From an uncultured Castellaniella sp. (GTDB lineage Bacteria; Pseudomonadota; Gammaproteobacteria; Burkholderiales; Burkholderiaceae_B), in contig NZ_CALKHS010000010.1 of assembly GCF_937988725.1 (NCBI RefSeq), positions 496,001 to 560,000 on the forward strand: a DNA stretch of 64,000 bases. Reading direction: 5' to 3'. The notes under the pieces are model-generated. The model had not been told where the DNA came from, did not search any database, and saw nothing but the letters and a program-made list of their open reading frames with translations. Of this stretch, positions 15,937 through 24,353 are shown piece by piece. Every line of letters starts with the position of its first letter. Positions within the stretch are counted from its first letter, which is position 1. The translations under genes were made by a program, and so were the position numbers.

Positions 15937-16341
15937 ATGAAGAAAATCGCAGCACTCGCGGCAGCCTTGGCTCTTGCCGGCTGCGCGTCATCGGGCGTCA
16001 AAGTCTCTGACGACCAGCTTTCCCAATTTCACGAAGGCCAGACGACGAAGCAGGAGGTAATCGCCGCCCTGGGCCAGCCCACGACGACTATGCGCAACAT
16101 GGACGGCACCACGACACTGATGTACAGCTACGTTGAGTCCCGCGCCCGCCCCTCGACGTTTATTCCAATCGTTGGAGCCTTCGTCGGCGGGGCCGACACC
16201 AGATCAAACATGGTCATGATGATGTTTGACCACCAAGACATCCTGTCCCGATACACCTCGTCATCGAGCCAAACGGGCACCAGCACCGGTCTTGCAACCG
16301 ACGCCGGCGGCCCTGTCGCGGACCAGCCCCGTAAGCCCTAG
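15937..16341 (+). CDS. Lipoprotein with SmpA/OmlA (BamE)-like fold, antisense within the tail cluster
   Basis: The product is 134 aa with a lipoprotein signal MKKIAALAAALALAGC (Cys16). The segment after it (FHEGQTTKQEVIAALGQPTTT) is the typical SmpA/OmlA helix-turn. A good AGGAG site is present. It is transcribed against the late operon, divergent from the chaperone gene and ending 4 bp inside the 3' end of the tail tube gene. This is a classic moron placement: expressed in the lysogen and exported to the envelope. A receptor-masking or exclusion role is inference. Confidence 0.85.
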   Translation: MKKIAALAAALALAGCASSGVKVSDDQLSQFHEGQTTKQEVIAALGQPTTTMRNMDGTTTLMYSYVESRARPSTFIPIVGAFVGGADTRSNMVMMMFDHQDILSRYTSSSSQTGTSTGLATDAGGPVADQPRKP

Positions 16342-17069
16342 CTTACCGTCACCGCGCAACTGCCCGATTTCGTGGCGTCATAGGCGCTGGTGGCGGTGAT
16401 CGTCGCCGTGCCAGCGCCCACCGCCTCGACGTGACCGTGACTGTCCACAGTCGCAACCAGCGCATCACTGGACGTCCATTTCACCTCGGGGCTGGTGCTG
16501 GGCACCACGGCAGCGGTCAGCGCATCCAGATCGCCCTCGACCATCGCCAGCGTGCTGGGCGTCACCGTGACGCTCGTGATCGTGACCGGCGCCGGCGTGT
16601 CTTCCACGATCAGGCCGAAGTCCGACGCCGTGGCGCTGGCTTCCATGCTGTAGGTCGTCACGTCGTCGAACGGCGCCGACCGGCTCATGGTCGTGATGAT
16701 CATGAAAGCCGTGAAGGTCAGATCGGGAAACGTCATGCGCAGCCAGGCGGTGGGCTGGCCGCCGGTCGCCGCCGGATTGGCGACGTGCTTCGTCAGTTCG
16801 ATCAGGTTCGCAGATCCGGCGCCGCTGGCCTTGCAGGTGCCGTCGCCCGAGATCGTGAGGGACTGGAACGTGGCCAAATTCTCGCGCAGCGCGCCGATGG
16901 AGTCGTCAGCCGTCGCATCGGTGGTTTCCCATTCCAGGTTGAATTCCTTGGTGCGCATCGAGCCGAAGCGCTTCCAGTCGGCCTCGACAGGTCGGGCGTC
17001 GCCGCAGCCAATGGCGTATTCCAGGACCACGTCGCGGCCAACGTATTTCGTGCTTTTGCAAATAGCCAT
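16338..17069 (-). CDS. Major tail (tube) protein with C-terminal Ig-like domain
   Basis: The product is 243 aa. Residues ~1-150 are the tube fold (RFGSMRTKEFNLEWETTDAT). Residues ~163-243 are a Big_2 Ig-like domain (ITSVTVTPSTLAMVEGD...GHVEAVGAGTATITATS). This resembles lambda gpV, where the Ig domain decorates the tail surface. GGAGG lies just before ATG 17069. It is preceded on the mRNA by a terminator hairpin. Confidence 0.9.
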   Translation of the reverse strand: MAICKSTKYVGRDVVLEYAIGCGDARPVEADWKRFGSMRTKEFNLEWETTDATADDSIGALRENLATFQSLTISGDGTCKASGAGSANLIELTKHVANPAATGGQPTAWLRMTFPDLTFTAFMIITTMSRSAPFDDVTTYSMEASATASDFGLIVEDTPAPVTITSVTVTPSTLAMVEGDLDALTAAVVPSTSPEVKWTSSDALVATVDSHGHVEAVGAGTATITATSAYDATKSGSCAVTVS

Positions 17070-17086
17070 GTCATGGCCTCCAAATG

Positions 17087-17106
17087 AAAAGCCACCCGAA
17101 GGCGGC
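17087..17106 (-). terminator. Intrinsic terminator with UUCG loop before the tail tube gene
   Basis: The 20-mer is identical to 8301..8320: minus strand GCCGCC-TTCG-GGTGGC-TTTT, with a G-U pair showing leftward use. The T-run is shorter here (four). It lies between the tail terminator-type gene and the tube gene. Confidence 0.6.
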
Positions 17107-17129
17107 AGGTAGATTTCGCCCGGAGGCGG

Positions 17130-17489
17130 TCAGAAAAGGATCTCGATGTCCAGCGCATACCAGCGCCGGTCGTCGGTCGTTGTGCCCGGCCCGGTCGGCT
17201 CGGAAATTCGGATATGCGCGGCTCCGCACGGTGGCGGGACGGACAGCGCGGCGGCGGTCAGAGCATCAGCACCATCTTTCGGCGGCCCCACCGACCCCTT
17301 GACGGCGCCCAGCAGGATCACGCGAAATCGCGGGCGGCGGTCGTCCACGTCCGGCTGCGGGCCGCCGTCGCCCTGAATCGAACAGATCGGGCTTTCCTCG
17401 ATGCCCGGGCGATCCGTCCACATGCCCATGCTGTAGACCCAGGCCGACCCAAGGATCGCCTCGATCCAGGCTTTCAGTTCATCAAGCAC
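17130..17489 (-). CDS. Tail terminator-like protein (gpU slot)
   Basis: The product is 119 aa with a GTG start, overlapping the upstream stop by 8 bp. The N-terminal helix LDELKAWIEAIL is followed by beta-rich sequence (RFRVILLGAVKG). It lies between a gp10/Z-like gene and the tube gene, as tail terminator proteins do. The assignment is positional. Confidence 0.65.
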   Translation of the reverse strand: MLDELKAWIEAILGSAWVYSMGMWTDRPGIEESPICSIQGDGGPQPDVDDRRPRFRVILLGAVKGSVGPPKDGADALTAAALSVPPPCGAAHIRISEPTGPGTTTDDRRWYALDIEILF

Positions 17490-17874
17490 GGTAGTGGGCC
17501 TTCAAGATTGCTGGGATGCTGCTCTTGATCTGGTCAAAGCCTTCGGACAGAAAGCGCGGGCTGGCGTTCGGGTCCCAGTAGTCGCCACGCCCGTCTGGCC
17601 TGGGCTGGCCTTTCAGCGTGCCCGGCGCTTCGTGGACAGCAAAGGCGTAGCTGGCCGTGTAGCCCGTTCGCCCGATGATCTTGTTGCGCTCGACCTTGAT
17701 CTCAACGAAATGGCTGTTGATCAGGTTCGAGGTGTCGATCGGGGTCATCGTCGCGGCCATAGCGCCGCCCTGGGACAGAATGGCGGCAACAGTGCGATCC
17801 GTTGTCTTGGTCGCGATTTCTCGGGTGACGCGCCGGTAGTTGGCCTTGACCCGATCTATTCCTTTCACTGGCAT
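17482..17874 (-). CDS. Tail-head joining protein, HK97 gp10 / gpZ-like
   Basis: The product is 130 aa. The pattern of N-terminal helices, then NLINSHFVEIKVE, GYTASYAFAVHEAPG and SPRFLSEGFDQ is typical of HK97-gp10-like tail components (ASYAFAVHE...FL). A strong AGGGGG site precedes ATG 17874. Confidence 0.8.
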   Translation of the reverse strand: MPVKGIDRVKANYRRVTREIATKTTDRTVAAILSQGGAMAATMTPIDTSNLINSHFVEIKVERNKIIGRTGYTASYAFAVHEAPGTLKGQPRPDGRGDYWDPNASPRFLSEGFDQIKSSIPAILKAHYRA

Positions 17875-17882
17875 GCTGCCCC

Positions 17883-18212
17883 CTACGCCGTTGCCAGCCG
17901 AAAATCCGGGCTATCAGGCTCGTCCAGGCTGGACATATCCCACTCGGTGACAGCTCTGATCTCTTCCCAGTCGTCGTGACCAGCGAGTTGGATCAGGTCC
18001 AGGTACTTGGGCCGCTTGTCCTCGGTGAAGATCAGGTGCTTGGCGACGAACTCCGCGCCCGACTGATCGCGCACCTGTTCATTGGCTGCCGTCCAGGTGC
18101 AGGCGATTTCGAAAGGCTCGCCGTAGGCGTTCGTGCCGTTCCAGTCGCCGCGCCCAGTGAAGGGCTTGATCGTGGCGGTGTTGGCATACGACCAGTTCGC
18201 TACGTTGGACAC
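17883..18212 (-). CDS. Head-tail joining protein
   Basis: The product is 109 aa with a GTG start at 18212 and AGGGGAAG upstream. The sequence is beta-rich (TATIKPFTGRGDWNG, EPFEIACTWTAA), as in small head-tail stoppers. It lies between a connector-like gene and the gp10-like gene. Function is by position. Confidence 0.6.
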   Translation of the reverse strand: MSNVANWSYANTATIKPFTGRGDWNGTNAYGEPFEIACTWTAANEQVRDQSGAEFVAKHLIFTEDKRPKYLDLIQLAGHDDWEEIRAVTEWDMSSLDEPDSPDFRLATA

Positions 18213-18213
18213 G

Positions 18214-18606
18214 TCACTTCCCCTGCATACAGCCGCCCGCGGCCACCCAGAACCCGGCAGCCGCCTTGGTCGGATCGGGCGGGATCAAACCGGTGGCGCA
18301 GCCGTGCTTATCCAGGCCGCGCAGCAGCGACATGGCGCCGCGCCAACGGTCGGCGAAGCCCTGATACCGGAAGGACCGGGACGCGCCGCTGGGTGCCGTC
18401 TGGCTGCTGATGTACTTGTCGCCCTGCCCCAGGCCCATGAGGCCCAGCAGATAGAGCTGGATCAGCAGGGCCGTGGCCGGCGTGTAGTGGGCGTCCAGAC
18501 AGTCCTGGATGCTGTTGGCCTGCTCGACCAGCGCCGCCAGGACGAAATCGGGCAGTGTGATGCCCTGGCCTTCCAGGTACTGCTTGGCCTGATCGGTGGT
18601 CACCAT
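18214..18606 (-). CDS. Head-tail connector protein (gp6-like)
   Basis: The product is 130 aa, largely helical (TDQAKQYLEGQGITLPDFVLAALVEQANSIQDCL), which is the usual layout of head-tail adaptors that bind beneath the portal. It resembles DUF7370-type phage proteins from memory. It is preceded by a terminator hairpin. Confidence 0.65.
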   Translation of the reverse strand: MVTTDQAKQYLEGQGITLPDFVLAALVEQANSIQDCLDAHYTPATALLIQLYLLGLMGLGQGDKYISSQTAPSGASRSFRYQGFADRWRGAMSLLRGLDKHGCATGLIPPDPTKAAAGFWVAAGGCMQGK

Positions 18607-18647
18607 GGCTCGATTCCAATAATTGGGATGCCCCGCCGAAGCGGGGC

Positions 18648-18668
18648 AAAAGAACCGCCCGCAGGCGG
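18648..18668 (-). terminator. Terminator-like hairpin between capsid and connector genes
   Basis: The minus strand reads GCCGCC-TGCG-GGCGGT-TCTTTT. Just beyond it lies a second strong hairpin, GCCCCGC-TTCG-GCGGGGC (18630..18647), without a T-run in the leftward direction; the pair may act as an RNA processing or stability element. Confidence 0.6.
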
Positions 18669-18950
18669 CTATTCGGCGGCGGTCTTCAACGGATCGCCGT
18701 CGGGCAACAGGGTCAGCAGCTCCGCCGCGCTTTGGCGGCCGTCGAACTCGATTCCCAGCTCCTTCAGCCGCTTGGCGATCTCGCCTTTGGTCGGAGGCTT
18801 GCCGCCGGCGCCGGGCGTGGCCGGAACCAGTTCGGCGGCTTCGCCACCGATGGGGCGGACGTTGGTCTTGAGCGCCGGGTGGAGATGTTTCAAGTCCACG
18901 ACGGCACCCTTCTCGACTCCGTACCAGGGGCGAATGACGATGTATTTCAT
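18669..18950 (-). CDS. Small capsid-associated protein with HeH/LEM-like C-terminus
   Basis: The product is 93 aa. The N-terminal beta part (MKYIVIRPWYGVEKGAVVDL) and a Pro/Gly linker are followed by KPPTKGEIAKRLKELGIEF...SAAELLTLL, the helix-extension-helix pattern often found in small phage head genes after the major capsid gene. Its precise role is unknown. Confidence 0.75.
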   Translation of the reverse strand: MKYIVIRPWYGVEKGAVVDLKHLHPALKTNVRPIGGEAAELVPATPGAGGKPPTKGEIAKRLKELGIEFDGRQSAAELLTLLPDGDPLKTAAE

Positions 18951-18962
18951 GTCGTGCCCCTG

Positions 18963-20048
18963 TTAGGTCAGATCGGCCGCGTACACAACTCCGGACAGGC
19001 CGGCATCGTCGGCCTTCACCTGGATGCCCATGGCGCCCATGATCTGGAAGTTGTAGTTGACGTTGGGCAGCGGACGCGGCAGCGGCACCACGCCCGTGGT
19101 CATGCCCACCAGGGGCGTCACCACATCGCGGCGGCGCTGGTAGCCCAACAGCTCGTTACCCGAGAGCGCATAGGTCATGCGGAACTCACGCACGTTCCAG
19201 CGCGGCCCGAAGACCTGCAAGATCGTGCGATCGGTCGCAATGCCGTTGCTGTCGAGGTACGGCGCGTTCAGGTTGCCGAAGATTTCCGGCGAGACCCACA
19301 CCACGTCATAGGCGTCGACCCGGTTGGCGCGTGCCGTCTGGCCAAACGCACCGCTGGTGAAGAACTTGTTCAGGTCCGTCTGACTGGCCGTGGTCAGGTT
19401 GATCGCGCCGCCGGAGGCACCAGCCGTCTTCAGGTCGATCTTCTTGGTGTTGGCGTGATTGCGCAGGCCCTTGGCCTCGTAGCTTTCGACCTTGATCTTG
19501 TCGTTGCCATCGAGCAGGTACGAAACAAGCTTCTTGTTGTACTTGCGCAGCTTGGCTTCCTGGCTGTCCAGCACCAGGTCCAGGCCGACGGTGCTGAGGC
19601 CCGCGGCGTGGCGCCAGTTCACGCCGTACCCGGCCGTGAAGACCGGGATCGGGTCCCCGCCGGTGTTGTACTCGGTGTGGTCAAACGAAAACGGCGCCTG
19701 GCCGTCCAGGCTCACCGAGACATCGTCGGCGATGTCGCCCACCATGTTGTAGAGCTTGGCGGTCTTGCCCACCGGCAGGACCGTCTGCACCGCCAGCAGA
19801 TCGGTCAGGATCTCCATGCCCGTTTCGGTGTCGCGCATCTGGATGACCTGGTTGTCGATCTCGGCCCAGAAGTCGCGCGCGAAACCTCCGACCGCATTGC
19901 ACGCCAGCATGTCAGGCGTCATCTGGGCGCGATTGGCCTCGACCATCGTCCGGTGCTGGCGGTTGTAGATATTGCGGTTGGCCCACAGGTCCGCCCAGTG
20001 GCCGCGCAGGCGGCTGTTGGCCGCCAGGGTTTGGGGAGTGAAAAACAT
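18963..20048 (-). CDS. Major capsid protein
   Basis: The product is 361 aa from MFFTPQTLAANSRLRGHWAD. An ideal AAGGAG site lies before ATG 20048; the longer frame to 20249 is a read-back into the upstream gene. Length, position after the decoration gene and the C-terminal pattern (RTILQVFGPRWNVREFRMTYAL) fit a HK97-fold capsid protein. It is probably the most abundant late product. Confidence 0.85.
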   Translation of the reverse strand: MFFTPQTLAANSRLRGHWADLWANRNIYNRQHRTMVEANRAQMTPDMLACNAVGGFARDFWAEIDNQVIQMRDTETGMEILTDLLAVQTVLPVGKTAKLYNMVGDIADDVSVSLDGQAPFSFDHTEYNTGGDPIPVFTAGYGVNWRHAAGLSTVGLDLVLDSQEAKLRKYNKKLVSYLLDGNDKIKVESYEAKGLRNHANTKKIDLKTAGASGGAINLTTASQTDLNKFFTSGAFGQTARANRVDAYDVVWVSPEIFGNLNAPYLDSNGIATDRTILQVFGPRWNVREFRMTYALSGNELLGYQRRRDVVTPLVGMTTGVVPLPRPLPNVNYNFQIMGAMGIQVKADDAGLSGVVYAADLT

Positions 20049-20059
20049 GTGTGATCTCC

Positions 20060-20509
20060 TTAGGCGGCAGCGCCGGGTTTCTGGGTTGCGCGCATCCGCA
20101 CGCGGATGAATTCGGTTTCGCCGGAGCCGATCGTGAACTCGTCTTGCGAGAAGCCCACGATGGCGTCGGTACCGTCCACGCCGACCGCGCCCTGGCCGGA
20201 CGAATTGACCTTGATCGGCGTGTCCTTCGCGTAGGCCCCGGCGGCGCACAGGATGGCCAGTTCGCGGCCTTCCTCGACGTAGTTGCCGATGGCAGAATGG
20301 CCGGCCGGAACCGGATCGGTGATGGTCAGCCCCTCGTGATAGGCGACATCGATCACATACATCCGGCCCGCGACGGCGGTTGCTTGCGCGAACTTGTCAG
20401 AGCCGTTGATGGTGGCGAAGGTGCCGGGCTTGAGGTCGGCCGCCGTGAGGCGGGTTTCGGTCTTGTACAGGGACTGACCGTCAATGTTGACGCGGCGATA
20501 GCGGCTCAT
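20060..20509 (-). CDS. Capsid decoration / cement protein
   Basis: The product is 149 aa and beta-rich (TFATINGSDKFAQATAVAGRMYVIDVAYHEG). It lies between the protease/scaffold gene and the capsid gene, overlapping the former by 4 bp (ATGA). It resembles the structural cement class of phage head proteins. Assignment is by position and composition. Confidence 0.7.
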   Translation of the reverse strand: MSRYRRVNIDGQSLYKTETRLTAADLKPGTFATINGSDKFAQATAVAGRMYVIDVAYHEGLTITDPVPAGHSAIGNYVEEGRELAILCAAGAYAKDTPIKVNSSGQGAVGVDGTDAIVGFSQDEFTIGSGETEFIRVRMRATQKPGAAA

Positions 20510-20859
20510 TTCGCACCTCCGAAGTAGGCAGCAGGATCCGGAGCACCCTCATCCTGCGGTTGATTGGCGGCATTCGCGCCGATGGTGGCGGCGGTGCCCA
20601 GCGACTTGAACATGGCGTCCAGGGGCTCGCCCGACAGCGCATTGGCGACGACGTCGCCGTGCACGGCTGCCACGGCCTTGCGCTTCTCGGCTTCCTCGGC
20701 GCGGGCGTTGGCGGTGAGTTGCTCGGCCAGGGCCGTCTGGTTGGCCTGCAACGCCGTGACGGCGTCGGTCAGGTTCTTCAGGGGTTCCGCCATGTTGGCG
20801 GCGACGGCTTCGCTGGTCCCTTTGATCAGGTCGGCCCGTTCTTCAGCGGTGATAGGCAT
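20506..20859 (-). CDS. Nested in-frame scaffold protein (internal start)
   Basis: A GGAGGGC site lies 3 bases before an in-frame ATG at 20859 (MPITAEERADLIKG) inside the protease/scaffold gene. Translation there would give a 117-aa scaffold without protease, like C/Nu3 in lambda. The ribosome site is seen; expression is inferred. Confidence 0.45.
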   Translation of the reverse strand: MPITAEERADLIKGTSEAVAANMAEPLKNLTDAVTALQANQTALAEQLTANARAEEAEKRKAVAAVHGDVVANALSGEPLDAMFKSLGTAATIGANAANQPQDEGAPDPAAYFGGAK

Positions 20860-21858
20860 GTTGCCCTCCGGTGGTTGCGCAGGGCGTGCCTGCTGGGTGA
20901 AAAATCGTTTGAGAGAGTTGGCGACCGCGGTGACCCACGATTCCTGGCGCACGACGGCCGTGCCGGTATCGGCGAAGGTGATGGCGCCGCCCTTGTCCTC
21001 GTAGCCGTAGACTTCGGAGACGCCTCCGTTGCGAACGATCACGGCCTGGCTGTCGGTGAAATCCGCGACCCAGACGTATTCGTCGGCGCCGGTTGCCCAG
21101 CGCTTGCGGGCGGCCTGGCTCAGACGCTCTTCGCGCTGCCGATAGGACTCACCCACCAGCGCGCCGGTGTTGGCGGCCAGCGGTTGGGCCTGATCGGCGT
21201 TGACCATCATCCCGACGCCCTGCTCCGGGGTCGCTGCGCCCACCTCGTCCAGCAGGATGGCGTCGTGGTCCATGGCGTGGATCTTGGCGACCCACTGGGC
21301 ACCCTGGGCACTCTGCTCTTCATTGGGCTCCAACTGCTCCAGGAATGCCGCCACGCTGGTATGGATGGGCGGCACATCCTCGCCCTTTTCCAGGGCCTCC
21401 AGGCGCTCCAGCAGCCGCTGGCCGCCCTCGTGCTTGCTGGCCGTCTCCACGTCGATAACCTTCTCGACGTAGATCCGATTGCCGGCCTTCTTCGCGTTGC
21501 GGTTGGTGGCCCCCACATAAAACCCTGCCAGCCCCTCGGGGCTAAACGCCGACACGAACTTGCCGTCGACGACAGGATGCCCGAGCGGCGCCACGGTGCC
21601 CTCCAGCTCCTGGTAGTGGGCATCGATCTCGGCGGCCGTGTACAGCCCGCCGTTCATGATGACGCCGGCGGGGAGCGTGTAGCTGGGCACGATCCACGAA
21701 TCCCGGCCGTTGATCTGCTCGCGCCGTATCTGGCTGGCGTTCACCTGGGTCGTGATGTTGACCTGGGTGCGTCCGGCTTGATCCACCGACGGGCGGCGGC
21801 CGGCCAGCGCCGGATCCAGGCCCTCATTGACCTGCAGCACGATCTGCTTCTTCATCAT
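20506..21858 (-). CDS. Prohead protease fused to scaffold domain
   Basis: The product is 450 aa. Residues ~1-250 resemble DUF2213-type prohead peptidases (TLPAGVIMNGGLY, LGHPVVDGKFVSAFSPEGLAGFYVG). Residues ~335-450 are a Gln/Ala-rich coiled coil typical of scaffolds. ATGATG at 21858/21855 overlaps the upstream stop; either ATG may be used. The protein would shape and then digest the prohead core. An internal start for the scaffold part is described separately. Confidence 0.8.
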   Translation of the reverse strand: MMKKQIVLQVNEGLDPALAGRRPSVDQAGRTQVNITTQVNASQIRREQINGRDSWIVPSYTLPAGVIMNGGLYTAAEIDAHYQELEGTVAPLGHPVVDGKFVSAFSPEGLAGFYVGATNRNAKKAGNRIYVEKVIDVETASKHEGGQRLLERLEALEKGEDVPPIHTSVAAFLEQLEPNEEQSAQGAQWVAKIHAMDHDAILLDEVGAATPEQGVGMMVNADQAQPLAANTGALVGESYRQREERLSQAARKRWATGADEYVWVADFTDSQAVIVRNGGVSEVYGYEDKGGAITFADTGTAVVRQESWVTAVANSLKRFFTQQARPAQPPEGNMPITAEERADLIKGTSEAVAANMAEPLKNLTDAVTALQANQTALAEQLTANARAEEAEKRKAVAAVHGDVVANALSGEPLDAMFKSLGTAATIGANAANQPQDEGAPDPAAYFGGAK

Positions 21859-22808
21859 TTGTCCTCGTCGGCCCACGGGCCGTTGTGCTTGGCTTTCATC
21901 ACGCGCTTGGTTTCCAGGGCGCGGGCCTGGATCTGCGGCACCAGGGGCTTGCCGTTCTCGTCCACCAAAACGGCTGTCTGGGCGCACTTACAGTTGATTG
22001 CGTTCCCGTCCCGGCTGTACCAGTCGCGCACCTCAGCGGTCGTGTACAGATTCCCGTGCCGGGCGGCGTGCGTGGCGCGCGTGGTCGGGCTGAGTGCCGA
22101 CAGGTGCATTTCCAGGGTGCGCAGCCCGTACTTTTCGGTGGCCTCGTCCGACTCGTCCCAGCGGGCCCGGCGCAGCGCCATCGGCACCTCGGATCGGGCG
22201 ATCTTGTTCGCGCGCCGCGCCTCGATGCCGGCTTGATCGGTCAGGTTGCGAGCGATGGCGCGCGGATTCAGGCCCCGGCCAATGCCGTCGGTCAGGATTC
22301 GAGACATGGCGGATTTGACCGTCGCGGCCAGCCCCCTCATCTCCTCGAATTCGCGGGCCTGCACCAGCGCCATGCGCCGCCGGTACGGGTCGCTGCGCAT
22401 AATGTCGGCCACACTGATCTGCCCGGCGAGATACGCTGGCGACTGCTGGGCGAGATTGGCGAACGCCTGGGCGGTGCCGCGCCGATAGGCCACGGCCACA
22501 TAGGCCTCGAAAAACCACGGATCGCGCTGGTCAGCCAGCAGCGAATCAACCAGGTCAGATCCGTCGGACAGGATCGACGCCAGAAGGTACTGGTCGAGCC
22601 GAAACGTGTAGCGGCGGGCCTTTGTGTCTGTCGTCGCCCTGTTCGCCATCGGCTCGGCCGGTATGCGATCCAGCAACTTGACGTAGCCCCGGGAGATCTT
22701 GCGAATGCGCCGCCCGAACTCGCGCATGGCGCCGCGCTCCAGGCGATCGACACCGGCGGGGTCGCGTTTATTCGCGGGCAGGATCGGCGGGTTCGGCTTC
22801 GTCGCCAT
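21855..22808 (-). CDS. Minor head protein (SPP1 gp7 / Mu F-like)
   Basis: The product is 317 aa from MATKPNPPILPANKR. It has a long helical N-terminal part and a C-terminal minor-head domain with RAHKIARSE-type sequence (RRANKIARSEVPMALRRARWDE) and a cysteine-containing INCKCAQTAVL near the end. It follows the portal with a 41-bp overlap, the usual slot. It probably enters the head and helps ejection. Confidence 0.8.
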   Translation of the reverse strand: MATKPNPPILPANKRDPAGVDRLERGAMREFGRRIRKISRGYVKLLDRIPAEPMANRATTDTKARRYTFRLDQYLLASILSDGSDLVDSLLADQRDPWFFEAYVAVAYRRGTAQAFANLAQQSPAYLAGQISVADIMRSDPYRRRMALVQAREFEEMRGLAATVKSAMSRILTDGIGRGLNPRAIARNLTDQAGIEARRANKIARSEVPMALRRARWDESDEATEKYGLRTLEMHLSALSPTTRATHAARHGNLYTTAEVRDWYSRDGNAINCKCAQTAVLVDENGKPLVPQIQARALETKRVMKAKHNGPWADEDK

Positions 22809-24132
22809 CCTCGTCCTCGTCATCCTCGCCCAGCGGATCAGGCGCGTCCTCAGGGTCGTAGCCTGCTGCCGTGCGAATTTCACCACCGGTGAACACGGTC
22901 TCGCCTGTCGCCATCGCTTGGGCGTTGATCTCGCTCATCAGCTTGGCGCTGGCCAGCTTGTCGGCCTGGGTTGCATCGGTCAGATCGTCCCACATGACCG
23001 TGTATTCAGCGATGCGGTCCACAACACGGACGCGCATCAGGTGCTCAAACAGCTCATGGATCTCGAAACCCAGGTCGCCGCGGCGCGACTGACAGCGGGC
23101 GTTGAAATACTTCTGGTCTTCGCTGCTGGCGCGCTCACCGGTTTGCATACCCACCAGTATCTTGGTCGGAATGTCCAGAGCGGCGGCCGCCGTCTGCAGG
23201 TTCACGTCATAGGTCGGCTTCGGGTCCGGGACGTTGGCCACCAGCGGCGTGACATTCGCGCCCTGCAGGATCATCAGCAGATCGTTGGCGCTGTTGACCT
23301 CGCGGGCGGCGGCGTTGAATTTCTCTTGTAGATCGGCCAGATCCACGCCGTACATGGCGGCCAGGTCGCGAAGATTCACTTCCTTGTCGAAGTTGACGGC
23401 CATCTGGCGCGCGGCGTTCTTGAGGAAGCTTTCGCCTGATCCGCCCTCGACCTTTTCCAGACTGACGAAGGCGTTGTAGGCCGGCTCCAGAAACCCGATG
23501 GCGTCCGCAGTCCAATCGCCCAGGATGTGGATGCGGTCGTAGTGGATCTTGACCTGGCTGCGGCTGCCGTTCGCCGTGGTCTGGGTGTACTGCCAGTATT
23601 TCGGCAGGCCGTAGCGGTCGGAGTTCGGCTCGGTGTCGAACTCGACGGGCTGCAGGGCGCCAGCCCAGGCCGGGATGACGTCGACCAACGCTGGATTGCT
23701 GCCGCGCACCGGCTGATCCCAGGCCTGGCTGTCGCGGATGCGCAGGATCAGGCCTGAGAATCGCCCCACCAGCCGGCGGCGGTCAGCTTCGCCGATCTTG
23801 CGCCAAAATGCGACGGACGCCAGGGGCTTCACCTTGCGCTCCCAGGCCGTCTCGGACCGGGATTCATCCTGATCATCGCCCTCGATCACCCAAGGATTGG
23901 TCTTCCAGCAGGCGCCGATGATTTTCTCGACGGCACCGTAGGCCACGCCGCCGCGCCGGTACAACTTGTAGAAGTCCTGAAAGTCCAGGTCTTCCTTGAA
24001 TCCATACTCGCACCACGCCGCATTTCGCTTGGCGTCCAGCCCCATGCCTGGGTTCAGCAGCGACATGCGGGCGCGGGCCATGCGCATGTCGTTGAGCGCA
24101 TGGTTCACGGCCAGGGTCATTTTGTCGGTCAT
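22768..24132 (-). CDS. Portal protein, DUF1073 type
   Basis: The product is 454 aa from MTDKMTLAVNHALND. It shows the DUF1073 portal pattern (GLDAKRNAAWCEYGF, FYKLYRRGGVAYGAVEKI, LVGMQTGERASSEDQKYFNARC) and an acidic C-tail. Databases often label this family anti-CBASS Acb1-like because the Pfam family was renamed; position next to terminase makes portal the real role. The start overlaps the upstream 74-aa gene (ATGA). Confidence 0.85.
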   Translation of the reverse strand: MTDKMTLAVNHALNDMRMARARMSLLNPGMGLDAKRNAAWCEYGFKEDLDFQDFYKLYRRGGVAYGAVEKIIGACWKTNPWVIEGDDQDESRSETAWERKVKPLASVAFWRKIGEADRRRLVGRFSGLILRIRDSQAWDQPVRGSNPALVDVIPAWAGALQPVEFDTEPNSDRYGLPKYWQYTQTTANGSRSQVKIHYDRIHILGDWTADAIGFLEPAYNAFVSLEKVEGGSGESFLKNAARQMAVNFDKEVNLRDLAAMYGVDLADLQEKFNAAAREVNSANDLLMILQGANVTPLVANVPDPKPTYDVNLQTAAAALDIPTKILVGMQTGERASSEDQKYFNARCQSRRGDLGFEIHELFEHLMRVRVVDRIAEYTVMWDDLTDATQADKLASAKLMSEINAQAMATGETVFTGGEIRTAAGYDPEDAPDPLGEDDEDEDGDEAEPADPARE

Positions 24133-24353
24133 GCTGAAATCCGTTTGATGATGCCGGCGCGGCCCTCGGTCAGGTAGCCCTGAGCTTCGGGGTTGCTGAT
24201 CCACTCGACGCCGGATTGCTGGGGGTCGGACCACAGCGCGAACTCGTCGGCCGGGCTGCGCTCGGCTGCGATCTGGCGGGCGCAGGAAATGCAGCGCGCA
24301 CGGATCACCAGCGAGACGCTGTTGTCTCGCGCGAATACTCGGAAAATGGGCAT
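24129..24353 (-). CDS. Small protein between terminase and portal
   Basis: The product is 74 aa, starting directly after the terminase stop (TAA-ATG) and overlapping the portal start by 4 bp. It contains a CISC motif (residues ~21-24) and an aromatic-rich C-half. Function is unknown. The tight packing argues that it is translated. Confidence 0.7.
   Translation of the reverse strand: MPIFRVFARDNSVSLVIRARCISCARQIAAERSPADEFALWSDPQQSGVEWISNPEAQGYLTEGRAGIIKRISA

Noticed and set aside
18630..18647. Perfect GCCCCGC/GCGGGGC hairpin considered as terminator
   Set aside because: No T-run follows in either direction; kept only as part of the neighbouring terminator note.
20049..20249. N-terminal extension of the major capsid frame to 20249
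   Set aside because: Overlaps the decoration gene, Arg-rich, and a perfect AAGGAG site precedes ATG 20048.
22768..24132. Label of the portal gene as an anti-CBASS nuclease
   Set aside because: The name comes from a renamed Pfam family; context and pattern are those of a DUF1073 portal.
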